Counted from the first letter of the stretch, positions 1-7,591 are shown. The stretch is DNA of 9,669 nt from Bacteroidota bacterium (GCA_030824175.1 JAVBYH010000309.1:1-9669), one strand, 5' to 3'. Made by a program: numbers and translations. The notes: generated from the letters alone by a model not told the origin.

Positions 1-424
1 ACCAAAAGACGTGTCCGACGCCCGTCCCGTCCGGACCGAGGATCGGCGAGACATTCGGCGGCAGCGTGCCGCGCACGAGCGACAGTTTTTCGACAACCCT
101 CGTGCGCGCAAAATTGAGGTCCGTGCCGTCGTTGAAGATGACGAACACAAACGACATACCGAACATGGACGACGCGCGGACCGCCTTCACTTCCGGCAAT
201 CCCTGCAATGCCGACGAGAGGGGATAGGTGACCTGCTGCTCGACGATCTCAGGCGAGCGTCCCATCCATTCGGTGAAGACGATCACCTGATTCTCGGAAA
301 GGTCTGGAATGGCATCCACGGGCATCGTGACGAGACTGTAGACCCCTGCGGCGATGATGAGAATATAGATAAGAATGACTGTGAAGCGGTTGTTGGCGCT
401 CCAGTCGATGATGCGTTCGATCAT
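1..424 (-). CDS. cusA: CusA/CzcA-family heavy-metal efflux RND transporter, N-terminal part
   Basis: This is the first 141 residues of an inner-membrane RND pump of the heavy-metal efflux family (CusA/CzcA), the proton-driven subunit of a tripartite system that exports Cu, Ag, Zn, Co or Cd. The gene runs off the left edge of the window. A hydrophobic first transmembrane helix spans about residues 13-31. The family signature follows: PVDAIPDLS at 35-43 and VTYPLSSAL at 65-73, then a porter-domain start with FNDGTD at 97-102 and GPDGTGVG at 130-137. The ATG at 424 has a GGAG ribosome-binding site about 8 nt upstream. The gene lies 87 nt downstream of the small cysteine-rich protein and is probably co-transcribed with it. 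The metal cannot be named, because the methionine or acidic residues that decide specificity lie beyond the window; Cus-type is a best guess from resemblance to E. coli CusA. Confidence 0.9.
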   Translation of the reverse strand, partial: MIERIIDWSANNRFTVILIYILIIAAGVYSLVTMPVDAIPDLSENQVIVFTEWMGRSPEIVEQQVTYPLSSALQGLPEVKAVRASSMFGMSFVFVIFNDGTDLNFARTRVVEKLSLVRGTLPPNVSPILGPDGTGVGHVFW

Positions 425-450
425 GATATACTCCACTGCAAATGAGAACA

Positions 451-475
451 TTGCGGCACATCAACGTGCCGGCAA
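451..475. other. Intercistronic hairpin before cusA
   Basis: TTGC-GGCAC pairs with GTGCC-(G)-GCAA around a 6-nt loop, giving a 9-bp stem with one bulge in the 87-nt gap between the cysteine-rich gene and cusA. No T-run follows on either strand, so it is not a standard terminator. It could affect mRNA stability or relative expression, but it may also be chance in GC-rich DNA. Confidence 0.35.
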
Positions 476-511
476 TCGGTAAGAGAAGACGCAGGACAGC
501 GATGGAGAATT

Positions 512-922
512 TCAGATCAGGATGGAGTTGACGCGTATGTAGATGGCCACACCCGGCGATGGGACCTTTTCGACATCGGCGCAAAGCGTGGAATTGGCGC
601 GGAGTGATGATGAGATGGCGCCGGAATCGGCAGGCAGCACCTCCAACGATATTAGATCCTCCGTGTTGGCGGTCTGTGTCGTACCGGAGATCTTGTTCAA
701 TCCGCCTGCGATCGTCTGCGTAAAGCACGACGCGGTCTCGCCGGCGAGCGAAATGCCTGCTGCCCGGGGTGCGTCCGCACGATGCGCGCCATTGCCGCAG
801 CAGCATTCGGACGACTCGGACATCGAGCAATACTGCACGACGGTTGTGAATCCCGTCGACATGAGCGTCATGACGCAGAGTGTAAAGATCGTAAGGGCGA
901 TATGGAGGGGTGATCGGTTCAT
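512..922 (-). CDS. Small secreted cysteine-rich protein upstream of the metal efflux gene
   Basis: A 136-residue protein of unknown function. Residues 1-27 form a short basic start plus a hydrophobic stretch, which looks like a signal peptide or single membrane anchor, so the rest is probably periplasmic. The mature part has cysteines at 32, 40, 41, 42, 66 and 114, including QYC (30-32) and a CCC cluster (40-42). The C-terminus has PSPG (121-124) and ends in a hydrophobic YIRVNSILI segment. This layout resembles small proteins called HYC_CC_PP in Bacteroidota, but here QYC replaces HYC and the match is from memory. It is the gene immediately before the heavy-metal RND pump on the same strand, so a metal-binding or sensing role is a reasonable inference. 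The start codon has no strong Shine-Dalgarno sequence. The reading frame is supported by the signal-like N-terminus and its place in the operon, not by a strong homolog. Confidence 0.65.
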   Translation of the reverse strand: MNRSPLHIALTIFTLCVMTLMSTGFTTVVQYCSMSESSECCCGNGAHRADAPRAAGISLAGETASCFTQTIAGGLNKISGTTQTANTEDLISLEVLPADSGAISSSLRANSTLCADVEKVPSPGVAIYIRVNSILI

Positions 923-983
923 GCCGGTGTTTCAGTGCTGCCTATATGAACATGTCGGACGGGTAAATCATTCCTGCATTGTT

Positions 984-1037
984 AAAATAGTTGTCCTTGG
1001 CGAAAAATGCGTTACAGAATTATGCGAATCTGTTACA
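984..1037 (-). promoter_or_regulatory. Candidate promoter/operator of the efflux operon with paired GTTACA repeats
   Basis: GTTACA occurs at 1011-1016 and again at 1032-1037, 21 bp apart, which places both on the same face of the helix. The sequence between them also forms an imperfect dyad (ACAGAATT / AATCTGT). On the minus strand the repeats lie 21 bp upstream of a possible -10 box TATTTT (984-989), and about 60 nt further on is the start of the cysteine-rich gene. This arrangement would suit a transcription activator site; the -35 box is poor. Assignment is tentative. Confidence 0.3.
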
Positions 1038-1055
1038 TCATTTCCGTTCCGTGCA

Positions 1056-1077
1056 GGGCGAGCTGGTAGCTCGCTCC
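1056..1077. repeat. Palindromic repeat, GGGCG family, copy 1 (imperfect)
   Basis: GCGAGCT pairs with AGCTCGC around a GGT loop, extended by GG/CC across one bulged T. It shares the GGGCG start, CCC end and 3-nt loop of the other copies in this window, and lies 11 nt from copy 2. Confidence 0.55.
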
Positions 1078-1080
1078 CCC

Positions 1081-1109
1081 AAAAAAAAGGGCGAGATAAA
1101 TCTCGCCCT
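1081..1109 (-). terminator. Intrinsic terminator of uraA, built on palindromic repeat copy 2
   Basis: AGGGCGAGA (1088-1096) pairs with TCTCGCCCT (1101-1109) around a TAAA loop, a perfect 9-bp stem. On the minus strand it starts 21 nt after the uraA stop codon and runs into eight T residues (the A-run at 1081-1088), the classical rho-independent layout. The same stem belongs to the GGGCG...CGCCC palindrome family seen at 1056 and at 6097-6231. Confidence 0.8.
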
Positions 1110-1130
1110 ACAAAAAGCGAAAAAAACAAA

Positions 1131-2408
1131 TTAGTCGGCGGAGACGTCGTAGCCGTCGTTCATCAGGCCGAGACGGTGGAGCGTGTAGAAGATGATCGAG
1201 AGCGACACGCCGACGACGGCCGCAAGGGCCATGCCCTTGAGCTCGACGGTGCCGATGCTGATGGCGGCTCCGCTCACGCCGATAACGAACGTGACGGCGG
1301 CGAGCACCATGTTCGCGCTCTTCGAGAAGTCCACGCGCTTGTCCACGAGCATCCGGATGCCTGAGGCCGCGATCACCCCGTAGAGCAGGAGCGAGATCCC
1401 TCCCATGACCGGAGTGGGGATGGACTGGATCGCCGCGGCGACCTTGCCGATGCCCGAAAGGAGAATCGCGATCACGGCCGCACCGCGGATCACCCACACC
1501 GAATAGACGCGCGTGATCGCCATGACGCCGATGTTCTCGCCATATGTCGTGTTCGGCGGCGAGCCCGCCATGCCGGAAAGCATGTTGCTCAGTCCGTCGC
1601 CCAGGAGCGACAAGTGGAGCCCGGGATCCTTCACAAGGTCCCTGTCCGTGACGTTGCCGGTGACGATCAAGTGGCCGATGTGTTCTGCGAGCACGACGAG
1701 GCATGCCGGGGCGATGATGACAATCGCATTCACGTCGAATACGGGAGCTGAGAATGCGGGAAGCTTGAACCAGGGCGCGTTCGCGATCACGGCGAAATCG
1801 ACCATGCCATGCATGAGCGCGAAGACGTAGCCGGCGACGACCGCCGTCAGGATGGGGATGATCTTCATGAAGCCACGGAAGACGATCGAGCCGAGGATGC
1901 CGACGAGCAGCGTGAACATTGCCACGATCACCACGCTCGTGTTCATCGGCGCGTTCGGCGTGACGATAAGTCCGGACATGTTCGCCGCGACCGGCGCGAG
2001 CTCCAGTCCGATCACCGCGACCACAGCGCCCATCACGGGAGGCGGCATGACGATGCCGATCCATTTGATGCCCGCGAAGCGGATGATGAACGAGACGATG
2101 ACGAAGAACAAGCCGAAGAAGATGAATCCGCTCTGCGCGTGCGCGAAGCCGCCATACTGGCTGATGATGAGTGACGCCGGCGCGATGAATGCGAAGCTCG
2201 AGCCGAGATAAGCGGGAATCTTTCCCTTTGTCACCCATGTGTAGAGCAGTGTGCCGATGCCGTTCATCAGGAGTGCGATCGCAGGATCGACCCCGAGGAG
2301 CAGGGGAACGAGGATCGTCGCGCCGAACATGGCGAACAGATGCTGGAAGCTGAGGGGAATGGATTTTATGAGGGGAAGTTTTTCTTCAATACCGACAAAG
2401 GAACTCAC
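1131..2408 (-). CDS. uraA: Uracil permease, NCS2 family (UraA)
   Basis: A 425-residue inner-membrane uracil:proton symporter, feeding uracil to the pyrimidine salvage pathway. Length and sequence agree with E. coli UraA (429 aa) almost throughout, with the many hydrophobic segments expected for the 14-helix fold. QHLFAMFGATILVP (22-35), YLGSSFAFIAP (67-77), AEHIGH (241-246) and NTTYGENIGVMAITRVYS (286-303) are family hallmarks. E242 and E291 correspond to the E. coli glutamates E241 and E290 that bind uracil, and H246 to H245. The start is a GTG at 2408 with a clear GGAGG 9 nt upstream. The gene stands alone, with its own terminator downstream and a divergent promoter region shared with groES. 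I see no RNA attenuator in the leader. A xanthine or other nucleobase substrate is less likely given the UraA-like glutamate motifs. Confidence 0.94.
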   Translation of the reverse strand: MSSFVGIEEKLPLIKSIPLSFQHLFAMFGATILVPLLLGVDPAIALLMNGIGTLLYTWVTKGKIPAYLGSSFAFIAPASLIISQYGGFAHAQSGFIFFGLFFVIVSFIIRFAGIKWIGIVMPPPVMGAVVAVIGLELAPVAANMSGLIVTPNAPMNTSVVIVAMFTLLVGILGSIVFRGFMKIIPILTAVVAGYVFALMHGMVDFAVIANAPWFKLPAFSAPVFDVNAIVIIAPACLVVLAEHIGHLIVTGNVTDRDLVKDPGLHLSLLGDGLSNMLSGMAGSPPNTTYGENIGVMAITRVYSVWVIRGAAVIAILLSGIGKVAAAIQSIPTPVMGGISLLLYGVIAASGIRMLVDKRVDFSKSANMVLAAVTFVIGVSGAAISIGTVELKGMALAAVVGVSLSIIFYTLHRLGLMNDGYDVSAD

Positions 2409-2462
2409 GCGAAATATCCTCCATATTTAGTTGAAAACCGGGAAATAGTTTAAATTCTGCAT

Positions 2463-2491
2463 AATATACGCAATGGAAACTCAATAAGTAA
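2463..2491 (-). promoter_or_regulatory. Candidate uraA promoter
   Basis: On the minus strand TTACTT (2491-2486), a 17-nt spacer and TATATT (2468-2463) precede the uraA start by about 55 nt. The -10 box is identical to that of groES, but the -35 box is weak. The T-rich stretch upstream could act as an UP-like element. Confidence 0.4.
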
Positions 2492-2591
2492 GTAAAAAAT
2501 GGCGAACGGACCGATATAATAAAAAAAGTATGAATCACCCGCAACGTGTACGTCCTTGTGTGTGACCCGCGCATGACACGGACTGCCAACC

Positions 2592-2631
2592 TGTCATCCC
2601 GTATAAATTTTTATTTGACGGGAACTTGACA
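2592..2631. repeat. Inverted repeat directly upstream of and into the groE -35 box
   Basis: TGTCA-TCCCGT (2592-2602) faces ACGGGA-act-TGACA (2618-2631) around an AT-rich 15-nt centre; the right arm includes the groE -35 hexamer. In the 320-bp gap between uraA and groES it is the only other marked structure beside the promoters and CIRCE. It may be a second operator or a DNA-bend site. No T-run makes it a clear terminator. Confidence 0.4.
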
Positions 2632-2654
2632 GCAAGATGGATAGTTTGTATATT
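2626..2654 (+). promoter_or_regulatory. groESL promoter, housekeeping sigma type
   Basis: TTGACA (2626-2631), 17-nt spacer, TATATT (2649-2654): a full consensus -35 and 5 of 6 at -10. The -10 box overlaps the first bases of the CIRCE operator, so a bound repressor would block RNA polymerase. Confidence 0.85.
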
Positions 2655-2679
2655 AGCACTCGTTGACGATGAGTGCTAA
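2653..2679 (+). promoter_or_regulatory. CIRCE operator (HrcA binding site)
   Basis: TTAGCACTC (2653-2661), 9-nt spacer, GAGTGCTAA (2671-2679): a perfect match to the CIRCE consensus. HrcA repressor binds this inverted repeat and is itself matured by GroEL, giving feedback control of the chaperonin operon during heat shock. It overlaps the end of the -10 box and lies 49 nt upstream of the groES start. hrcA itself is not in the window. Confidence 0.97.
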
Positions 2680-2728
2680 CATCGTTTATATTATGTACAC
2701 ACATCACACCCATTACACGGAGGATCAA

Positions 2729-3013
2729 ATGAAATTAAAACCTTTGGCAGACAGAATTGTTGTGAAGCCTGCGGTTGCGGAAGATAAAACAAAGGGCGGA
2801 TTGTTCCTTCCCGATACGGCGAAAGAAAAACCGGTCTGGGGAGAAGTGATCGCGGTCGGCGGCGGCAAAGTCACGGACGACGGCAAGAAGATCGCCCTCG
2901 AAGTGAAGGTCGGCGACAAAGTGTTATACGGAAAATATTCGGGCACGGAAGTGACCGTTGAAGGCGAAGAAGTATTGATCATGCGTGAAAGCGACATCTT
3001 CGCGATCATGTAA
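2729..3013 (+). CDS. groES: Co-chaperonin GroES (Hsp10)
   Basis: A 94-residue cytosolic co-chaperonin whose heptameric ring caps GroEL during ATP-driven protein folding. It has the usual N-terminus (MKLKPLADRIVVKP), the mobile loop at about 17-34 with hydrophobic GGLFLP (23-28) that docks on GroEL, the roof-loop region around 44-54, and the LYGKYSGTEV and ESDIFAIM ends typical of the family. Length is normal. The ATG at 2729 is chosen because GGAGG lies 5 nt upstream; the open frame extends back to 2663, but that start would fall inside the CIRCE operator. It is the first gene of the groESL operon, 82 nt before groEL. Confidence 0.98.
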   Translation: MKLKPLADRIVVKPAVAEDKTKGGLFLPDTAKEKPVWGEVIAVGGGKVTDDGKKIALEVKVGDKVLYGKYSGTEVTVEGEEVLIMRESDIFAIM

Positions 3014-3023
3014 TTGACAGTGT

Positions 3024-3044
3024 GCCGCCCCGTTGCATGGCGGC
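3024..3044 (+). other. Hairpin in the groES-groEL spacer
   Basis: GCCGCC (3024-3029) pairs with GGCGGC (3039-3044) around a 9-nt loop, 10 nt after the groES stop and 51 nt before the groEL start. No T-run follows, so it is not a terminator; a role in mRNA processing or stability is possible but unproven. Confidence 0.35.
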
Positions 3045-3095
3045 CATCGGCGATCGAATACACTTACACTAATTCTTAACAAGGAGCTGAATACA

Positions 3096-4733
<1,638 letters not shown>

Positions 4734-4762
4734 GCACCTCTTCTGTACACACGCACATCACG

Positions 4763-4801
4763 ATCCCCGTCCGCCTGCGAAATGGCGGCCGGGGATTTTT
4801 T
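4763..4801 (+). terminator. Intrinsic terminator of groESL
   Basis: ATCCCCG-t-CCGCC (4763-4775) pairs with GGCGG-c-CGGGGAT (4784-4796) around a TGCGAAAT loop, 12 bp with one internal mismatch, followed by six T residues (4796-4801). It starts about 30 nt after the groEL stop codon. Confidence 0.92.
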
Positions 4802-4824
4802 ATTGTACGCAAAAGTGCTATATT
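4796..4824 (+). promoter_or_regulatory. Weak candidate promoter for the M24 peptidase gene
   Basis: TATATT at 4819-4824 repeats the -10 box seen for groES and uraA. The position 17 nt upstream is only the T-tract of the groEL terminator, so the -35 box is poor. It lies 65 nt before the ATG at 4890, after the groEL terminator, where a separate promoter would be needed. Confidence 0.3.
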
Positions 4825-4889
4825 CAATGATATTATTGCCGGAAACAACCGGCTGCCTTGATGCACATTCTTTTTCGGAGATTCCTCGC

Positions 4890-6098
4890 ATGGCTGACGT
4901 TACTGCATTCGCACGGAAGGTCGAACAGATCCAGGAACGGCTGCGGTCGCAGCATCTTGACGGATGGCTGCTCTATAATTTCCGCGGCACGAACGTGTTC
5001 GCCACCAAAATCCTCGAAATGCCGGCGGACGTCTTCCTGTCCCGCCGGCATTTTTATTTCATTCCGGCTTCGGGCGCACCGCGGAAGCTCGTCCACAGCA
5101 TCGAACAGCATGCGCTGGACCATCTGCCGGGCGAAAAATTCATCTACAGCCAGTGGAAGACGCTCGACGACGGCGTGAAGCAGATCCTCGGCGACGCCAG
5201 GCGGATCGCCATGGAATACTCGCCGAAGAATGCCATCCCGTACCTCTCGAAGATCGACGCCGGCACGTTCGAATACCTGAAGTCGTTCGGCGTCGAGATC
5301 GTCACCTCCGGAGACATCGTGCAGTATTTCGAGGCGCGGCTGAGTGCGGCGCAGTACAACGAGATGATCGAATCGGCACATGTGCTGAGGCGGACAGTCG
5401 ACGCCGCATTCGGATTCATCGGCGACCGGCTCCGCACGGGACAGACGGTGACCGAGTTCGACGTGCAGTCGACAATGCTCGCAGAGTTCAAGGCGCACGG
5501 TCTCATCACGTATGCGGACCCGAATTGTTCGGCCAATGCCAACGGCGCCAATCCGCATTATGAACCGACCAAGGACCGCTCGAGCGTGATCCGCCGCGGC
5601 GACCACGTGCTCATCGATCTCTGGGCGAAGAAGAACACGCCGGGCGCCATCTATGCGGACATCACATGGGTGGCGTACGTGGGAGAGAAAATACCGCCGA
5701 AGTACCAGGAGGTGTTCGACATCGTGAAGGGCGCGCGCGATGCGGCGGTGGACTTTCTGAAAGCGCAGTTTGCGGCGGGGAAGAAGGTGCGGGGCTGCGA
5801 CGTCGACGACGTCACGCACGCCTATATCAACGACCGCGGCTACGGGGACTATTTCATCCACCGCACCGGACACAACATTGGCGAGGAAGTCCACGGCAAC
5901 GGCGCGCATCTCGACAACTACGAGACGCACGACGAACGCGAGCTCATTCCCGAGACGTGCTTCTCGATCGAGCCCGGGATCTACCTGCCGGGCGAATTCG
6001 GCGTGCGGCTCGAGATCGACGTTTACATCTCAAAGGACGGGGAAGTGATCATCCCCGGGCAGCCGATACAGCAGGAGATCGTGAAGATCATATTGTAG
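4890..6098 (+). CDS. M24-family metallopeptidase (Xaa-Pro aminopeptidase-like)
   Basis: A 402-residue cytosolic peptidase of the pita-bread (M24) fold, probably removing the N-terminal residue from peptides whose second residue is proline. Residues 1 to about 150 form the creatinase-type N-terminal domain; the catalytic domain runs from about 155 to 400. The five metal ligands are all present: D243 (LIDLWA), D257 (YADITW), H328 in the HRTGHNIG motif, E361 (SIEPGIY) and E375 (VRLEID). H324 and H335 sit at the spacing of the E. coli PepP histidines H350 and H361. The first two aspartates are 14 residues apart, against 11 in E. coli PepP, a small insert. The ATG at 4890 has CGGAG 9 nt upstream; the frame stays open to 4782 but that stretch overlaps the groEL terminator. 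No signal peptide. Exact specificity (proline, prolidase or other) cannot be fixed from sequence. Confidence 0.88.
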   Translation: MADVTAFARKVEQIQERLRSQHLDGWLLYNFRGTNVFATKILEMPADVFLSRRHFYFIPASGAPRKLVHSIEQHALDHLPGEKFIYSQWKTLDDGVKQILGDARRIAMEYSPKNAIPYLSKIDAGTFEYLKSFGVEIVTSGDIVQYFEARLSAAQYNEMIESAHVLRRTVDAAFGFIGDRLRTGQTVTEFDVQSTMLAEFKAHGLITYADPNCSANANGANPHYEPTKDRSSVIRRGDHVLIDLWAKKNTPGAIYADITWVAYVGEKIPPKYQEVFDIVKGARDAAVDFLKAQFAAGKKVRGCDVDDVTHAYINDRGYGDYFIHRTGHNIGEEVHGNGAHLDNYETHDERELIPETCFSIEPGIYLPGEFGVRLEIDVYISKDGEVIIPGQPIQQEIVKIIL

Positions 6099-6119
6099 GG
6101 CGAAATGATATTTCGCCCT
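6097..6119. repeat. Palindromic repeat, GGGCG family, copy 3
   Basis: AGGGCGAAAT (6097-6106) pairs perfectly with ATTTCGCCCT (6110-6119) around a GAT loop. The first two bases are also the last two of the M24 gene's TAG stop codon, so the element abuts the gene with no spacer. No T-run follows, though it may still end or protect the transcript. Confidence 0.75.
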
Positions 6120-6146
6120 GCCAAACGATCGTACGATGGTTGAACA

Positions 6147-6169
6147 GGGGCGAAACGCCGTTTCGCCCT
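6147..6169. repeat. Palindromic repeat, GGGCG family, copy 4
   Basis: GGGCGAAAC (6148-6156) pairs with GTTTCGCCC (6160-6168) around a GCC loop; a G:T wobble extends it by one. Centre is 50 bp from copy 3. Arms differ from copy 3 by a matched change on both sides (T:A to C:G at the loop end). Confidence 0.75.
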
Positions 6170-6204
6170 ACACGCTCCAAATGGACAGTCATATTATTTT
6201 CATA

Positions 6205-6231
6205 GCAGGGGCGTATTGCATACGCCCCTGC
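6205..6231. repeat. Palindromic repeat, GGGCG family, copy 5
   Basis: GCAGGGGCGTAT (6205-6216) pairs perfectly with ATACGCCCCTGC (6220-6231) around a TGC loop, 12 bp, the longest of the set. Centre is 60 bp from copy 4 and it ends 6 nt before the pgpA stop codon. No convincing T-run on either strand, but it is the only strong hairpin near the end of pgpA. Confidence 0.75.
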
Positions 6232-6237
6232 GTCGTT

Positions 6238-6723
6238 TTAAATGATGCGGATAATGATCTGCAGGGCGAAATTCGTGTAGAGGGCGGCCATCACGTCGTC
6301 GAGCATGATGTTCCAGCCGCCGCTCTTGTTGTCGAAATAACTCGCCGGGAACGGCTTGATGATGTCGAAGAGTCTGAAGAGGAGGAATCCCGCGGTGACG
6401 GTGGTGACTGTCAGCGGCACGAACCAGAGGCTCAGCCACATGCCCGCGACCTCGTCTATCGTCACCGGCGACGGATCCTGTCCCAGGAGGCGTTCGGCCG
6501 CCTCTGCGGCGAAGCCGCCCAGGATGAAGATAAGGAGTGTCGCCGGAAGGAGCACCTCGGGACGTGAGAATACCGGGATCAGGAAGAACAGGAGTGCCGC
6601 AGCCGAGCCGACGGTGCCTGGAGCGAACGGTGCATAGCCGGAAAAAAAACCGGTCGCGATGAACCGCCGGAACAATGGAAGTTCTGAGAGGCGCTGACTA
6701 TTGCGATTCGGGGAGACGGTCAT
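6238..6723 (-). CDS. pgpA: Phosphatidylglycerophosphatase A
   Basis: A 161-residue inner-membrane enzyme that removes the phosphate from phosphatidylglycerophosphate to give phosphatidylglycerol. Conserved family blocks are clear: GYAPFAPGTVGSAAAL (29-44), DPSPVTIDEVAGMW (83-96) with the catalytic acidic residues D90 and E91, and FRLFDIIKPFPASYFD (116-131) followed by GGWNIMLDDVMAALYTN (135-151). Hydrophobic stretches around 40-50, 58-70, 93-118 and 144-161 fit its membrane helices. Its ATG lies inside the end of pgsA (26-nt overlap), so the two genes for consecutive steps are probably translated together; AAGGAG sits upstream but at a long 13-nt spacing. It converges with the M24 gene across the palindrome cluster. 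Confidence 0.93.
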   Translation of the reverse strand: MTVSPNRNSQRLSELPLFRRFIATGFFSGYAPFAPGTVGSAAALLFFLIPVFSRPEVLLPATLLIFILGGFAAEAAERLLGQDPSPVTIDEVAGMWLSLWFVPLTVTTVTAGFLLFRLFDIIKPFPASYFDNKSGGWNIMLDDVMAALYTNFALQIIIRII

Positions 6724-7312
6724 GGGATGTGAATAGCTCCTTGATGACTGCGCGGTTGTTCACGAGATACATGACGCCCGTCCACGCGGTCAGGAGCGAC
6801 ACGACGAGCATCGATGTATAGATAACTGAAGGAGCACCGATGACGTCCGTCCATGCGCTCAACGGAACGCTCAAGCGCTCGTCGCTCCGCACAATATACA
6901 GCGCGAGGAGTACGTAGATGACAAGCAACTGCAGGAGCGTCTTCGTCTTGGCGAACATGCTCGTATCGATCGGTTTGTTCTTGAATTCGGCGAACGAGCG
7001 GAGCGTCGTGATCACGAGATCGCGAACGACGATCACCCACACCATCCACCATTCGGTATAGCCGATCACCGCAAGCGAGATGAATGCGGCGGAGGTGAGC
7101 ACCTTGTCCGCAAGCGGATCGAAGAATTTTCCCCACCGCGTAATGTATCCCCACCGGCGCGCAACATAACCGTCGTACCAGTCGGTCAGTGCCGCAAGAA
7201 TGTAGACGCCGAACCCGATCTCCTTGTTCACGGGAGAATCGGAAAAGAGCAGCACGACGAATACCGGCGTGAGCAGCACGCGGAGCAATGTGAGCTGATT
7301 GGGAGGAGACAT
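6698..7312 (-). CDS. pgsA: CDP-diacylglycerol--glycerol-3-phosphate 3-phosphatidyltransferase
   Basis: A 204-residue integral membrane enzyme that joins CDP-diacylglycerol and glycerol-3-phosphate to make phosphatidylglycerophosphate, the substrate of the PgpA encoded next to it. The complete CDP-alcohol phosphotransferase motif is present: D44, D47-G48, A51-R52, G61, D65 and D69, with the expected 8- and 3-residue gaps. The N-terminus MSPPNQLTLLRVLLTP is typical of PgsA and fixes the start at 7312, although no Shine-Dalgarno sequence is visible there. Hydrophobic helices at about 8-24, 32-45, 72-98, 125-142 and 164-188 match the family. Two- and one-domain relatives such as phosphatidylserine synthase are less likely given the close PgsA-like N-terminus and the overlap with pgpA. 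A terminator lies just upstream, so the promoter is unclear. Confidence 0.93.
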   Translation of the reverse strand: MSPPNQLTLLRVLLTPVFVVLLFSDSPVNKEIGFGVYILAALTDWYDGYVARRWGYITRWGKFFDPLADKVLTSAAFISLAVIGYTEWWMVWVIVVRDLVITTLRSFAEFKNKPIDTSMFAKTKTLLQLLVIYVLLALYIVRSDERLSVPLSAWTDVIGAPSVIYTSMLVVSLLTAWTGVMYLVNNRAVIKELFTSHDRLPESQ

Positions 7313-7335
7313 TCGTTCAATTGACTGTTGGCAGT

Positions 7336-7373
7336 AAAAAAGAAAAGGTCACCGTACAAATCGATGACCTTTT
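7336..7373 (-). terminator. Intrinsic terminator of rpmB
   Basis: AAAAGGTCA (7343-7351) pairs with TGACCTTTT (7365-7373), 9 bp around a 13-nt loop. On the minus strand the stem is followed by C and six T residues (7341-7336). It begins 27 nt after the rpmB stop and ends 24 nt before the pgsA start, separating the two genes. Confidence 0.8.
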
Positions 7374-7399
7374 GCATTTCGAAGACCGTGGTGCAAACC

Positions 7400-7591
7400 T
7401 TAGACAGCTTTCTGAATCTTGTCCGCTTTCAGGCACGATGTGCAGATCCGGACGCGTTTCGTAGAACCGTTGATGATGGCGCGAACTTCTTGCAAGTTCG
7501 GCAACCACCGGCGCGGTGTTCTGTTGTTGGCGTGGCTGACGTGGTGACCTGCAATAGGTTTCTTACCGCATATTTCGCAAACTTTGGCCAT
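7400..7591 (-). CDS. rpmB: 50S ribosomal protein L28, zinc-ribbon form
   Basis: A 63-residue component of the large ribosomal subunit. The start MAKVCEICGKKPIAGHHVSHANNRT is characteristic, followed by PRRWLPNLQ (26-34) and the RVRICTSCLK segment near the end. Cysteine pairs C5/C8 and C50/C53 make a zinc-binding ribbon, so this is the C+ paralogue type; many bacteria also have a C- version that replaces it when zinc is scarce. Length is normal. An AAAGGA sequence precedes the ATG at a rather long spacing of 12 nt. The gene has its own promoter and terminator and so forms a single-gene unit. rpmG, which often follows rpmB, is absent here. Confidence 0.95.
   Translation of the reverse strand: MAKVCEICGKKPIAGHHVSHANNRTPRRWLPNLQEVRAIINGSTKRVRICTSCLKADKIQKAV

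Noticed and set aside
249..830. 193-residue minus-strand frame spanning the cysteine-rich gene and the start of cusA
   Set aside because: Overlaps two better-supported genes in another frame, and the product is Arg/His-rich and low in complexity.
1108..2238. 376-residue frame on the same strand as uraA but out of frame
   Set aside because: Arg/His-rich product without domains, fully inside the well-supported permease gene.
2409..2462. Pyrimidine-responsive attenuator or riboswitch in the uraA leader
   Set aside because: The short leader has no terminator/antiterminator pair or recognisable PyrR-binding hairpin.
2386..2589. 67-residue minus-strand frame upstream of uraA
   Set aside because: It covers the uraA ribosome-binding site and promoter, has no ribosome-binding site of its own, and overlaps the uraA start.
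2663..2728. Longer groES start at 2663
   Set aside because: It lies inside the CIRCE operator and lacks a ribosome-binding site; the ATG at 2729 has GGAGG and matches the family N-terminus.
4833..5930. 365-residue open frame antisense to the M24 peptidase gene
   Set aside because: No recognisable domain, and the plus strand has all five metal ligands of M24.
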